Source: Magnaporthiopsis rhizophila
Taxonomy: Eukaryota > Ascomycota > Sordariomycetes > Magnaporthales > Magnaporthaceae
Direction: 5' to 3'
Assembly: GCA_003049465.1 (NCBI GenBank)
Contig: PYSS01000117.1
Location: 56,728-120,727 of the forward strand
Length of the DNA stretch: 64,000 bases
The notes below the pieces were generated by a model, which worked only from the letters and a program-made list of their open reading frames with translations, was not told the DNA's origin and ran no database searches. The stretch's first letter is position 1; each line of letters starts with the position of its first letter. Below are positions 12,673 through 24,064 of the stretch, piece by piece. The translations under genes and the position numbers were made by a program.

Positions 12673-13881
12673 CGTTGCGCTTGCCTTCTGCCACTTTCCG
12701 GTCGCGAGCGGGGGCTGATAGTGAGTGCTTGGATGAGCTTATTTTGTTGGTTCGGGCGTTGCTATGGTCAGAGTTGTCTTGGGTTGGGTGGTTTGTGGTT
12801 TGGGAAGTTGAAGTTGTAGTTGCGGTTGCTTTGAAGGGCTATAGTTCTAATCGATTGGGTCGGGTTGTGGAAAAAAAAAGGCGTTGTCAGATTAAGCCGC
12901 GCCCAGCGGTGGTATATTTCCAAGCGGGGGGTGACAGCGGTGTGAGCAAGATATGACTAGGAGTTCAGGAAGCCGATGGATGCTCCGCGTATCACAAGTG
13001 TTGTACCTAGCCCTTGCCTTCATAAGTCAAAGGTGTTCATGCGGAGATTGGAGGTGCTGGTGAAGTTGCCGCCTCATAAGCATTTTCTACTTCTGGACAG
13101 TCCGGGTCTCTTGGGCCCGTTGCCGTCACTTTTTGTCTGCGCGTTGCTCCTTCCTCTAGCCCTTGAGCCGAGCCCATATACAAACGGCGTTTGATCTTTC
13201 CCAGCTACTCGACATTGTTTCATGTGCTTAAATCCTCGCTTGCTACTGCTGTATCTTGATGAGGACTTTTGGAAATTATGTGTGTAGGATTTCGATGTGT
13301 GCCTGTCGGTTCCTTCTCGTCACGGTCGTTTCCAAACTGTTTGAGTCTCTTGCCACATTTATCGCCGTCTAGTAGGTGCCTGCACTTTTCTTTTCCTCGT
13401 CTGCTGGGTATCACAAACGCATCCTCTCCTGACATGTCAAGGTGCGTAGCCAACTTGGCGTGGATCCGATGCTCTTTTGGTCTGGTCTGTCGTCCTTGAG
13501 CTGGTCGCGGACGGTCTTTCCTATGCTCTGTCAGGGCGACCTGGCGATGCCGACATCTTCCGCTGTGTCCAGATCCCCGAAATACCTACCCTGTGCGTCT
13601 TGGCATGTATTTTGCACCAAGAGTGGGCGCGCTTATACGGTCTACACTTACCATCTCGAGCTCCTACCCAAGAACATCCAGCTTTACAAGATGAAACTGC
13701 AGAGCCATGTTGGCAAGGCAAACCGCGCGCCAAGCGAACGCCAAACAGTTTGCGGAGGGGTTGGAGAGACATGACACATGATGCACATATCTCTCGAGTA
13801 TAGCTTTTTCTTCTTGCATCTTTGCATCATGCTATCAGAATATGCCTGCCGGGATTAACCTCAAAGGACACGTTTATAATT
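12673..13881. other. Intergenic interval between the coiled-coil gene and MAK5
   Basis: About 1.2 kb that includes the promoter of the minus-strand coiled-coil gene and the 3' side of MAK5. A minus-strand open frame at 13220-13520 encodes a short peptide with Cys and His residues (CRHLL, DKCGK) but has no convincing start or splice partner. Nothing else is supported. Confidence 0.45.
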
Positions 13882-16293
13882 CTACTCATCCACAAGCAGT
13901 GGACTCACGCCAAGTCCATCAACCTTGCCCAGGAAGTCGCCCTTGAGACCGCTCAGCAGCTCGTGGACGTCGATGTTCCCGTTCGCGATGTAGCGTTCGC
14001 TGACGCCCGTATTGACCCTTTTGGACAGCAGCTGCTTCAGTTGCGCCTTGAGTGCCGCTACTTCTCCCTTGCTCATAGATCGCGCCTCCTTCTGCTTGCT
14101 CTTGCGCCCGCTCCCACGCCCGCTCCAGTTGCCGGCCTTCTCGAGCTCCTCGCTGTCGTACTCAACCCCGAGCTCTTCGGCCGCCGTCCGCATCCAGTCG
14201 TCCTCCTTGCCGACCTTCTCCTTGGCCAGCGTCGAATCGGCTATCTGCTTCGCCAGCGACACCCGCTCTTTAAGCTTACCGACTAGACGCCGGTCTAGGT
14301 CGATCGACTGGAGGAACACAGACTGCTGCTTCCTGTTCTTCGCCGCCACCGTGGCGTGGACCTTGGCTACGAGCCGGCGCGTGGGTATCACCTCTTCGGG
14401 AGCGCATATGAGGACACTCAGTCCAGTGTTTTCCGCGCGGGCCGTGCGGCCGGAGCGGTGTACGTAGGCGTCAGCAGTGCGGGGAACGTGGTAGTGTATC
14501 ACGACGTCGATGCCCTTGATATCAAGACCTCTCGCGGCAACGTCGGTTGCAATCATAATCGAAGCCGTGCCGGGTTTTGCCGCAGTGAAGCGCTCAACCG
14601 ATCGTAACCTGGCCTTTTGGGGCATTTGCGAGTGAAGAGCCAGTGCGGGCAGCGTCAGGTTCTGTAACATGGGCGTCAAGCGACGGACTGAACTGATAGA
14701 GTTGGTAAAGACTAGTGTGTGCTGCGTCGGGTGCATTAAGAGAAGAGAGTAGAGGTAGAGATCCTAGCGCAGGGTTAGCATGCGCAGGGATGAACGCTCG
14801 AAACGGCTCCCCACGACACATACCTTCTCCATCGCGCCGCACTCGACGAGGCCTTCCTTGAGCCTCGCAGCCATCTGGGAAATCGGGTTCACGTCGATGA
14901 ACTTGGGCTTCTCCTCCCGGAACTTGAGGCGCTTCAATAGATACTCCATAGATTGCGCCTCATTATTCAGGTCGAACCGGCCTTTTCCAGCCAGCTTCTG
15001 CTGCAGCCCCTTGTTGAACGTCGCAGAGAAGACCAATGTTTGCCTCGGGGGTGGCCCCTGGTCGTCTCCATCCTCGTTCGTCTCGACCCTGTCCAGCGCG
15101 CCCATGATTTCCTCAGCATCCTTGAAGTGGCCTTCGGATAGCAAACGATCGGCTTCGTCCACCACAAGGTACTCGATGTGCCGGAAGGCTGCCACAATCT
15201 GCTTGCTTGAACTGAGAACCTCCCATAGACGCCCTGGGGTGCCGATAACAATGTCTGCCCTTTCAAGCTGCCTTTGCTGCTTGTGAACAGAGAGACCACC
15301 GGTGACGGAGCAGACGTATGGAGCAGTAGCCAGTCCGCTGCAGAGCACCTTGAGATGATTTGTGAGTTGGTGGGCAAGCTCCCTAGTTGGCGACAGCACC
15401 AAGGCTATCGGCTTCTTTCCTCCCTCGGAGCTTTTGTTCGCCCCTTTTTGACTCAAGGATATCCAGCGCTCGACGATTGGGATCCCAAAGGCAAGCGTCT
15501 TTCCAGACCCAGTAGGGGCCTTTCCGATGACATCGTGGCCAGCCAAGATCTCGGGTATAGCTTGGGCCTGGATCGCGGTCGGCTTCGGGAGCTTTAGCCG
15601 TGCTATCGAGGAGAGCATCTCCCCTGATAGATCCAATGGAACCCATTCGGGCATGTCGACATCTTCATCCTCCTCGTCGACATCACCTAGTGCGGCGAAG
15701 GAGGCACCGCCTGCCAGTTCATCTGCGGGCACAGACTCCTCCATCTTCCTAGACCTCTCCTGCGTTTGTTTTCCCTGCTTCTTCTGGGCCTCCTGTTTCT
15801 TCTTGGGATTTTTCTTCTCCTTTTTCCCCTTCCCAACTTCATCAGTCGCCTTAGCGTTCGGCTCTCGTTCCTCGTCTGTGTTGGCTGACGGTTCCGTGTC
15901 TCCAGGGGCAGTCTCGGGAGACTCGGAAGAATCGTCGAAGCCGCCAAACTCGTCCTCAGCATCGTCTACCGTCGGGCCGGCCGTAACCTATTGTATTTTC
16001 CCGTGTCAGTTCCAAGGCCAGGGAAAATTGAGCTCGGGGGGAAACGCTTGTACAAATTTGATCATCCCATCCTCGCGGACCACGTCGACACCCTCCACCT
16101 CTTCCAATCCATAGAATCCTTCGGCATCATCGAACATCTCAGGGATCTCAACCGTGCGCCATGGCAGCGCATCAGCTCTCACTGCCCTCCTGGGCTTCTT
16201 CGATTTTGCTGCCGCTTGCACCTTCCTGCGTTTTTGGGACGCATCCGGCTTCGGGTCAAGCTTGCGCTTTTGTTTGGCACCGTCCCGTCCCAT
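13882..16293 (-). CDS. MAK5: DEAD-box ATP-dependent RNA helicase MAK5 (60S ribosome biogenesis)
   Basis: Join complement(13882..14763, 14824..15987, 16054..16293), 761 aa, close to the yeast protein length. All helicase motifs are present in order: motif I APTGSGKT at about residue 237, PTREL, TPGR, VVDEADR at about 357, SATF, ARGLD and HRSGRTAR. The N-terminal exon is Lys/Arg-rich, followed by the GFYGLEEVEGVDVV segment characteristic of MAK5, then an acidic linker, which separates it from other DEAD-box proteins. Introns are phase 0 with donors GTACAA and GTATGT. MAK5 acts in the nucleolus on pre-60S particles. It is divergent from the TRM7 gene, sharing a promoter of about 395 bases. Confidence 0.95.
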
Positions 16294-16688
16294 TTTGACG
16301 ATCTGATCTGTCCACGGACAGCAAAGGAGATAGGTAGGTAGGCTGGCGTGCTGCGGTCCGTGGGGCGTGACCAATTCCCCTCGTCGGCTTCCTCGAAATC
16401 TTTGTCGCGATCGTCTCGACCGTAGAAAATTTTGGCGGAGAATCACGGCAAAAAGCCACAGCATGGCGGGACGTAGCACAGACCACACCTTAAATCAGCC
16501 CTACGCCACTTTTGAAGGGGACCTCTGTGGCTGTGAGGATTTGGAGGGGCTAACAAAACTTCACGTGAGTGACTCGGACAGGGGGAGAGCAACGACAGCG
16601 AGGGTGACTGGAAGACGGGCTTGCGGTCAAATTCTAGGTCCTCTATTTCCAGTAGCCGGTGATCTGATCTGGTTTCCAGCCCAGAAGC
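16294..16688. promoter_or_regulatory. Shared divergent promoter of MAK5 and TRM7
   Basis: The 395 bases lie between the two start codons. An AAAATTTT element sits at 16426-16433, matching the core of the ribosomal RNA processing element (RRPE) known from yeast ribosome-biogenesis promoters. A TAGGTAGGTAGG motif lies at 16331-16342. Joint control of two RNA-maturation genes is an inference. Confidence 0.5.
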
Positions 16689-17995
16689 ATGGGAAAGTCT
16701 TCAAAAGATAAGCGCGACGCCTATTATCGGCTTGCCAAGGAACAAGGATGGCGGGCAAGGAGCGCCTTCAAGCTCCTGCAACTGGACGAAGGTTGGCCCA
16801 CGCTCCAGTCCTCGTTCGTCTTAGCCGACGACCTCTCTTTAAAAAAAAAGGTTATTCTCACTGACACAGCTCAGAGTTCAACCTGTTCGATAATGTCACC
16901 CGCGTGGTCGACCTGTGTGCCGCGCCGGGCAGCTGGTCACAGGTCCTGTCCAGAGTCCTGATCAAGGGGGAAAAGTTCGGTAGGACCGCATGGCAGGACA
17001 CCGACGTCAAGTTCCGGCGGCAGATGCTCCACATATTTGACGGCCAGGACCGGGAGGACGACGACGACGATGACGACAGTCAGCCGGCAGACGGACCGGA
17101 CGCACCACGGCAGCCGCGGGCAGACGTCAAGATCGTGTCGATCGACCTCCAGCCCATCAGCCCGCTCCCCGGCATCGTGACCCTGCGCGCCGACATCACG
17201 CACCCGGCCACGGTGCCTCTCCTGCTCAAGGCCCTGGACGCGGACTACGACGACACCGCCGCCGCCAGCCGCCAGCAGCAGGCCTCGCAGCAACCCGTGG
17301 ACCTGGTGCTCAGCGACGGCGCGCCCGACGTCACGGGCCTGCACGATCTCGACATTTACGTCCAGTCGCAGCTGTTGTTCGCGGCGCTGAACCTGGCGCT
17401 CTGCGTCCTCAAGCCGGGCGGCAAGTTCGTCGCCAAGATCTTCAGGGGCCGCAACGTCGACCTGCTGTACGCGCAGCTCAAGATCTTCTTCGAGACCGTC
17501 GTCGTGGCGAAGCCGCGCTCGTCCAGGGCCAGCAGCGTCGAGGCCTTCATCGTCTGCCTCAACTTTCGGCCGCCCGCCGGGTTCAGGGCGAGCCTGGACG
17601 AGCCGCTGGGTGTCGGGTACCGCCTGCCCAGCATGGTTCGGCAGAACCAGCTTTCTGCACCCATCATGGCGGAGACGTTGATGCAGGACTGGAGCTCTGG
17701 CGCGTGGAGCTCAAGTCCCGCTTCTGCTCTTCCTGGGCCCGGGGACGACGGGGGCATCGTCGAGGTCGAGCTGGACGACCTCACCCCAGAGCCCAAGAAG
17801 GATGTCAGGTGGATCGCTCCTTTCATTGCCTGCGGCGACTTGTCCTCGTACGACTCGGACGCCTCATACCGCCTCCCAGAAGACCACGTCTCGCTGGATC
17901 CAGTGCAACCGCCAACCGCGCCGCCCTACAAACGGGCACTCGAAATGAGGAAGCTCGCCGGCGGTGCATATGGCAAGACTGGTGTCAGGGCGTGA
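16689..17995 (+). CDS. TRM7: tRNA (2'-O-ribose) methyltransferase TRM7/FTSJ1
   Basis: Join 16689..16791, 16875..17995, 407 aa. The N-terminus MGKSSKDKRDAYYRLAKEQG is the TRM7 hallmark. The SAM-binding motif DLCAAPGSWSQVL is at about residues 47-59. The K-D-K-E tetrad of RrmJ-type methyltransferases is visible: Lys in RSAFKL, Asp in LSDGAPD, Lys in KFVAKIF, Glu in SSVEAF. It is longer than yeast TRM7 because of a poly-Asp insertion (about 17057-17100) and a C-terminal extension. The 83-base intron splits a Glu codon (EEFNLF after joining) and has a weak GTTGGC donor. By family knowledge it methylates anticodon-loop positions 32 and 34 in the cytoplasm with partner proteins. Confidence 0.94.
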
Positions 17996-18583
17996 TGGAT
18001 ACGTTTTCTGGTGCGGCTTGGCGAGATAGAAGTGTAGCAGTAATAGCCACCAAAGGCTCGGCGTTTTTTTCAAAGCTCTGATCACATTTCATCACGCAGC
18101 CCGCAACATTTCCAATGGTTTATTAGCGGAGGGGATCTCCTGCGCGTGATTGTGTCTGACGACTGGGCAATAAAATTGAGGTGTCTCCAGCCAAGCATCC
18201 GAACGAACCACTGGATCATTCTAGGTCTGCATGGTTCAAAGCCGTGATGACGACAGCTGAAAACACTGCAGGAGAATATCCCAATGAAAAGCTCGGCGCC
18301 TGTGGTGGCGTGTCCTGTAACGCATATCGGAATACCTCGGTGGCCTCATCCCGTCCAGCTCCTTCAAAAAGTAACCGGCCGCACCACCGGAATAGTTAGG
18401 CCGAGGTGGCCTTGCCCCAGCATATAAAATAAGAAATATATCTTCTGAAACTAATTAGCAAATACTCGGCTATTAATGGCAGAACGAACTGTATATACTC
18501 GATCTCCGTTTTGCTGTTGTTCGAAGTGCTGCAAGTTCTGGGACGGCTGAGACGTCTCTGGAAAATGCCGATCACTTTCGTCG
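17996..18583. other. Intergenic interval 3' of TRM7
   Basis: 588 bases containing the TRM7 3' end and probably the 3' end of the minus-strand hypothetical region. No coding sequence or motif was recognised. Confidence 0.5.
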
Positions 18584-19408
18584 CTAACACGGCTTCGGCT
18601 CGGCAACGCTGCTCCCGTCGGAGCTGGGCTTTGGCTCCTCGGGAACTCTACCGTCCTTCTTGTGCGTAGACGTGCTCTGCTTGGAGGTGAATCCAGAGGC
18701 GTGCAGACGCCAGACTTTGGAGAATGTTCGGTAGACCAGAGAACGATGATCCCACCCCTCTTCGACGGCTCGAACCATCTGGGTGGCTAGCCTCCGGCGC
18801 ATCGAGCTCAGGTATGAAGCAGCTCTTTTCTTTTTGTCCTGGTGTGCGGTTTCGCTTGGCCGTGACTTCTTGTCGTGATGCGAGTCTGGCGCGATCTCGC
18901 GACGACAGCCGCGCGAAGACGCCTGCGGACGTTTCGAGCGCCTCCGGTGTTTTTCCAAGGCATGCAGCATAGCAGCAAAGAAGCGCGAGTTCCTCGGTCC
19001 GGCCGGCTGCTTCGGGTTGTAGGTGGTGGTGCTTGTGGTGATGGTGGTGAAGTTTTTGATAGTCTCTGTGGATGTGTCTGTGGTGGTAGTGGTGGTATTG
19101 AGGGCTGCAATATTGTGAGACAGCTTCTTCATCTCGAGTTTGGTCGGTATCTGCCCGCCGAACCGGCCCCGGACCAGACCGTGCCGCTCGAACGCCGTAA
19201 CACCGGCCAGCAACTGGGGAACCAGCTCACTCTTTGCGGGGTGCTCGGGCACGCTGCATTTGGTCATCTCCGCCGCCGCCGTCCTGGTGGTCGCCTGACC
19301 CAGAAGGCTCTGGCGGCCGTGCTCCAAAGCGTGTCGCTTGGCCCAGTACGGCGCCGAAGGGCTTCTGATTAAGGCCCGCCCGGCGCGGTGCTTGGCCAAC
19401 CCGGATTC
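18584..19408 (-). other. Open frame in register downstream of a TAG; possible readthrough or missed exon
   Basis: The frame of the preceding 19409-19939 gene stays open for another 274 codons after its TAG, to 18584. The encoded sequence has an S/T-rich part (NTTTTTTDTSTET), a basic part, and a more protein-like C-terminal stretch (MRRRLATQMVRAVEEGWDHRS). It could be a second coding exon with the TAG inside an unrecognised intron, a readthrough extension, or chance open sequence in GC-rich DNA. I found no strong splice pair around the TAG. Confidence 0.35.
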
Positions 19409-19939
19409 CTAGGCCAGGTATCTGTGCACCCCGTCGAGCTCGGCCATGGATGCCTTGACGTTGCGCAGCCGCGCCGCCAGCTCGGGCCGCCCCGCCGAGT
19501 CGAGCGTCGAGCGGCGGCGGCGGGCCTCCGGGTCCAGGGCCAGGTCGGCGGCCAGCTGCTTCGCCAGGCGCTCGAGGCGGGACGACTGCTTGAAGGTCTC
19601 GTGGCGGCGGTAGTTGCGCGCCCTCCAGCGGTCCTCGGGCGACCGCTTGCCTGCGGCGTAGGCGCTCTTGGGCTTCTGGGTCGCGGCGCCGAGGCGCCGT
19701 CTCTCGAGCGAGCCGCGGAGGTGTAGAGCTCTGAGAAAGGTCGAGTAGATCTTCCTGGCTGCGTCCGCGATCTTCGTCTCGTACGAGTGGTGGAGTTGGG
19801 GAGGCCGGTCTTCTTGGATCTCCTCGATGTAGCGCTTCTCCTCGACCAGCCATTGGATTCTCTGCGCGATTCCTTGTGTGCCCTTGATGAGCGCTGTCTT
19901 CTGCTTATGCCGCAGATTGGCTTCCAGCCCGGGATCCAT
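19409..19939 (-). CDS. Hypothetical basic helical protein
   Basis: Reading from the ATG at 19939 (MDPGLEANLRHKQ) to the TAG at 19409 gives 176 aa. The sequence is rich in Arg, Lys, Glu and Ala and mostly predicted helical (TQGIAQRIQWLVEEKRYIEEIQE; RLERLAKQLAADLALD), with no membrane segment or signal peptide. The frame is open further upstream to an ATG at 20254, but that part (Cys, His and Pro mixed) does not look coding, and a poly-Pro stretch directly precedes MDPG, so I chose the inner start. I do not recognise the family. See the separate entry for the in-frame continuation past the TAG. Confidence 0.5.
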   Translation of the reverse strand: MDPGLEANLRHKQKTALIKGTQGIAQRIQWLVEEKRYIEEIQEDRPPQLHHSYETKIADAARKIYSTFLRALHLRGSLERRRLGAATQKPKSAYAAGKRSPEDRWRARNYRRHETFKQSSRLERLAKQLAADLALDPEARRRRSTLDSAGRPELAARLRNVKASMAELDGVHRYLA

Positions 19940-20659
19940 CTCGGGCTGACTGGGTGGTGGTGGTAGCGAACGGCTTGGGATGTCTACTGTCAGTGTAAAT
20001 TGGCAGGAGCGAGCGAGACGTTGCTGTCTGTGATGATCGGTGCCAAGACCTTCATTCTTTCGTGGCTTGAGAACTTTTCCAATTGACGGAAGCTTGTGTC
20101 CCGACCGCACGTCCGCTTCAGCCTTCGTTGAATACGGTGCGCGAGGCGAAAAACAAGTGATAGCGTCATGAAGCTTAACTGAAGCGTGTCGACGAGCAGC
20201 AGTCGGATTATAGCAACCAACTTTCGAATCGTCTGCCCAAGGTTTTGTTACCACCTGTCATTGTTTGATCGTATAGATATGGGATCTTGGGCATTTGTAT
20301 TCCACCATAACATCCTTTTCGAAAAAAAAAAAAGAAAAAAAGCTTATAAGACTCCTCGGTCGAAGGGTTGGAAAGCTTAGCAGATGCTCAAGACCGCACC
20401 TCTTTCACATTTAACACCCGGTCTTTCTCTCGGGGCTGTCTCCCGTACCTCGCGAGAGTGGCTGCCGCTAGAGATATTTCTGCCACCTCTCTTCCGGTTT
20501 GCGGAACCGCCTAAAGGTCTAAAGCGCACATATCTATTCCCAGGGACTACCATGCTGGGTGGTATTTTTTTTAACAGCCGCATAAACCCTTTAGTCTCAG
20601 AATGGAATACCTGAACAACTGATATATGTTAATTCAGGCACTCTCTTTTCTCTTGTTCA

Positions 20660-20722
20660 AAAAAAAAAAAATAAAAATAAAAAAAATAAATAAAAAAAAT
20701 AAATAAAAATAAAAAAAAAAAA

Positions 20723-20760
<38 letters not shown>

Positions 20761-20906
20761 NNNNNNNNNNNNNNNNNNNNNNNNNNNNNNNNNNNNNNNN
20801 NNNNNNNNNNNNNNNNNNNNNNNNNNNNNNNNNNNNNNNNNNNNNNNAAAAATAAAAAAAAAAAATTAAAAAATAAAAATTAAAAAAAAAAATTAAAAAA
20901 AAAAAA
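20660..20906. repeat. A-rich low-complexity tract (A with sparse T) interrupted by N
   Basis: Sequence consisting almost only of A with isolated T on both sides of the gap. It is simple sequence that probably broke the assembly. Confidence 0.95.
20761..20847. other. Assembly gap of 87 N
   Basis: Run of N flanked on both sides by A-rich simple sequence. The true length is unknown. Confidence 0.99.
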
Positions 20907-21839
20907 TGAAGTATGCGGCTTCACACCAAATTATGAGCCAGTCCGTTAATTGTCTCGGGCTATGTAATCTGCGCAGGGTGTTTTCGATGTGTTCATTATC
21001 TTTTAAATAAACCCGCCCAACCTCCAAAGTTCAAGCATGCGGGAAGAGGGGTGCTCCTAAAAGCAGGCTTGCTACGGTTGTTATAGATATCCGCAAAGCC
21101 TCATCTTATCACAGACCGGATGTAGATTCAGCGTTGTTAGAATCAGAATCAAGATCGTAAAATTTTTTCGGACTCTATATCACTTAAGCAAGTGTTCATC
21201 GCACACCTTCCTACCGACAACTCGCATCAACGGTGAGGAACGCATCTTTTTTGTAAATTAATAGACAACCGGCGTGCTCGCGGGAGGCAAGTATATACAT
21301 CATCGCCCGCAGCGAGCCTGTTGTCAGACGCAAAAAAGGACGTCAGAAGCCCCCACTAGGCCTCCAAAAATTAGCGTCCGGAGGGCTATAACCCCCCATC
21401 GTTGTGCTGGTCCATGCTTCCGAACCATATTCCGTCTCTTTGCTCAGATTAAAAACAGCAACTGTTCCGGTCTTCTCCAAATGAAACAGAATGACGACAC
21501 CAGACAGGAATGAACTCTATCGTGTAGCGCCCTCCGGGGATCTTGATGTGAGCCGACAAGAAAAGCCATGTAATGTCTATGTGGTAGGGAGGATGGCGGG
21601 GTAGAAGAGCCATTTCAGGCGTAAATCTGCAAGGGTATTGTGTCATATTTCTGTTCATCCTCTCGTATTCATCCCTCCCACGCATCCCGGATCTCGATGT
21701 GGTGACCCGGGGACTGGGATGACACGCGCGGATGCCCGAGCCACAAGGGCATCATGCCGCCCATACAGTGAGTCGAGATCGCGCGGGGGCCCGTTCCATG
21801 CCCGCTCGTTCACTTAGCAGGCGGAGGAGCGGGTGTGTC

Positions 21840-24064
21840 TTAGGCCTTGGTGCTGTATGACCGCTTGAACATGTCGTCAACCTCCTCGAGGTAGTACGTG
21901 TCCGTGGTGATGGTCGTGACCTCGCCGGTGGGCTTGAAACCCTTCTGGAGATGGGCCTTCTTCCGGAGCTCGCACATCTATCATTCGACGCACGGGCGTT
22001 AGCAACTCCTCATCAACAAAGGGCAACTTTATAGCAAAGAGTCAGTTACAGCAACTTTGCACACAGCAAACTTACATCATCATATGTCTGCGGGGGAACG
22101 GCGCGCCTGGCCTGGAGGCGGTTCGGGATGTCGAGAGCCTTGGCCATCTTCTCGGGGTTGCCGTTGACGCGCAGCGACATGAAGCTGGAAGCCAGGCCTG
22201 AGCCGTAGCTGAAGAGGCCGATGCGCTTGCCCTGCAAGGAGGCGCTGTCGACGTGGGAAATGAGGGAGCAGAGACCACCCCAGACGCTGGCACAGTACAT
22301 GTTGCCGCACATGGTGGCGACCTGGAGGCCGGGGTTGACACGCTCCTGGAAGCGCTTCTTGGTCAGGCCCATGAAGGTCTTCTCGACCAGCTTGTCGTTC
22401 AGCGACTTCTCGTAGTCCATGTCGCGCAGCTCCGGGGGCACGTCGGCGAATGCGGGGCTATCGGGGTTGGCGAGGTAGTCGTGGTACAGCAGGCGGGCGT
22501 ATGACTTGGCGACGAGCTTGCAGGTCGGGCTGTGGAAGGCCAGGTAGTCGAAGCGGTCGAGTGGTGTCTTGTTGTCGGCGACGGCACCGTTGCCGTTGGC
22601 ATGGCCGTTGGTGGCGCCGTTCTTCTGCTGCTGCAGCAGGGCCTCGCGCTTCGAGTAGGCCGTGTAGGCGCCGTCAAGGGCCTTGGTGTAGCAGTTGAGC
22701 GAAAAGTGGCCGTCGACGTAGGGGTACTCGCTCGTCAGGTCGGGCTTGTAGAAGTCGTAGGCATGCTGCATGTAGCTGCCGCGCAGACCGGGCTCGAAGA
22801 CGATGGGGGCGTCGGGGCCGATGAGCATGGCAACCGCGCCGGCACCACCGGTAGGGCGGGCGTTGCCCTTGGCGTACAGGGCGATGTCGCCGGCGATGAC
22901 GATGGCGTCGCGGCCGTCCCAGCCGGAGCTCTCGACCCAGTTGATGGAATTGATGACGGCGTTGGTGCCGCCGTAGCAGGCGTTGACCGTATCGACGCCC
23001 TCGATGTTGGTGTTGTCGCCAAAGAGCTGCATCAGAACCGACTTGACCGACTTGGACTTGTCCAAGATGGTCTCCGTGCCGACCTCGAGGCGGCCGATAG
23101 AGTTGGGATCGATGGCATACTTCTTGAGCAGGTTTGAAGTGACGGTCAGGGCGAAAGAGTAGATGTCTGTGTCGAGCATTCATAATTAGCAACAGCAATG
23201 TTAAAAAAAAAAAAAAAAAAAAAAAGTATATCACAGCACAGCATACCACCTCGCCACCGTCCACCAGGCCCGATGTGAGCGCATTTGCTCTCCAGGCGGA
23301 GTCGGGGCAAGTAGGTAAGGCCGTGGACGCGTGAGAGCGACTACTAACCTTCGCGATCGTCGCAGAAGCTCATCTTGGTTTGGCCCAGGCCAATTGTGTA
23401 TTTGCCGGTGCTGACGCCATCAAACTTCTCAAGCTCACTTTGCTCGACATACTTGGGGTTGAGGCGGTGACGCACGAGTTAGCGGTTTCAATTAAACCAA
23501 GCTCAACGGCGTGTGAATGCTGCTGCTGCTGCTGCTGCTGCTTGCTACTATTTTCTGCTGCTCGCTTCTATTGCTGCACGTGCCGCAGGCCGCTCCAGGG
23601 CATGCTGGTAGAGGCTCCGTGATCCGATAAACGATCACCTCTTCCATAGCCGCTGACTGGGTCTCCTGCCGCCACACAGACCAGCGGCCAAGCGGAGGTT
23701 GTGGGTGGCGGGGCATGCACGGGAAACAAAATCCCAGGCACGCGCGGCTTGGTGGGACGAGCGCAAGCGATGTCGGATCGGATCTGGTGCAGGTGGCGGC
23801 GCAGGCGGCGGGGGAGAAGCGAAACCCAGAGCAGCCAGCAACGGAAATCTGAAGCAACCAAACAGCACGAAGCAGGAAGCAGAGGTGGGCAGCTGAGCAG
23901 CCGAGTGAGAGCGGCAGCGGCGGCGGCAGCAGCAACAGCAGCAGCAGCCCCCCAGCCAATGCAGCCAGTCATTAGCAGGCTCACATGCAAGGGACGCAAC
24001 CAACCTGGCTGGGAAAGTAGATCTCAATGGCCTTGATGCCAATGTTCTGCGGACGCGAAGCCAT
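21840..24064 (-). CDS. ERG13: Hydroxymethylglutaryl-CoA synthase (mevalonate and ergosterol pathway)
   Basis: Join complement(21840..21977, 22076..23166, 23350..23452, 24005..24064), 463 aa, the usual fungal length. It condenses acetyl-CoA with acetoacetyl-CoA to HMG-CoA in the cytosol. The N-terminus reads MASRPQNIGIKAIEIYFPSQ. After joining exons 2 and 3 the conserved MSFCDDREDIYSFAL appears across the splice. The catalytic residues are in place: Glu at about residue 86 in EVGTET, nucleophile Cys at about 118 in NACYGG, and His in FHSPTCKL. A short Gln/Asn/Gly insertion (QQQKNGATNGHANGNG) lies before the His motif. Intron 1 is 552 bases, very long for this window, and carries a TGC microsatellite; intron 2 holds a 23-base A run. 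Confidence 0.97.
23203..23225. repeat. A run (23 bases) inside ERG13 intron 2
   Basis: Homopolymer within the 183-base second intron of ERG13. On the transcribed strand it is a T run lying between exon 2 and the CACAG acceptor, so it may extend the polypyrimidine tract. Confidence 0.9.
23518..23543. repeat. TGC/CTG trinucleotide repeat in ERG13 intron 1
   Basis: About eight tandem TGC units in the 552-base first intron. A second, imperfect AGC/AAC repeat lies near 23927-23948 in the same intron. Confidence 0.9.

Larger units (their letters stand above)
19940..21839. other. Gene-poor, A/T-rich interval with assembly gap
   Basis: No intact gene. From about 20280 base composition becomes AT-rich, with A-rich low-complexity sequence at 20660-20906 and a run of N in the middle. 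The sequence at 20900-21500 is unlike the neighbouring intergenic DNA and could be a decayed mobile element, but I see no terminal repeats, no polyprotein motif and no target-site duplication. Confidence 0.5.

Noticed and set aside
20900..21500. LTR retrotransposon remnant
   Set aside because: No paired terminal repeats, primer-binding site, polyprotein motif or target-site duplication could be identified.
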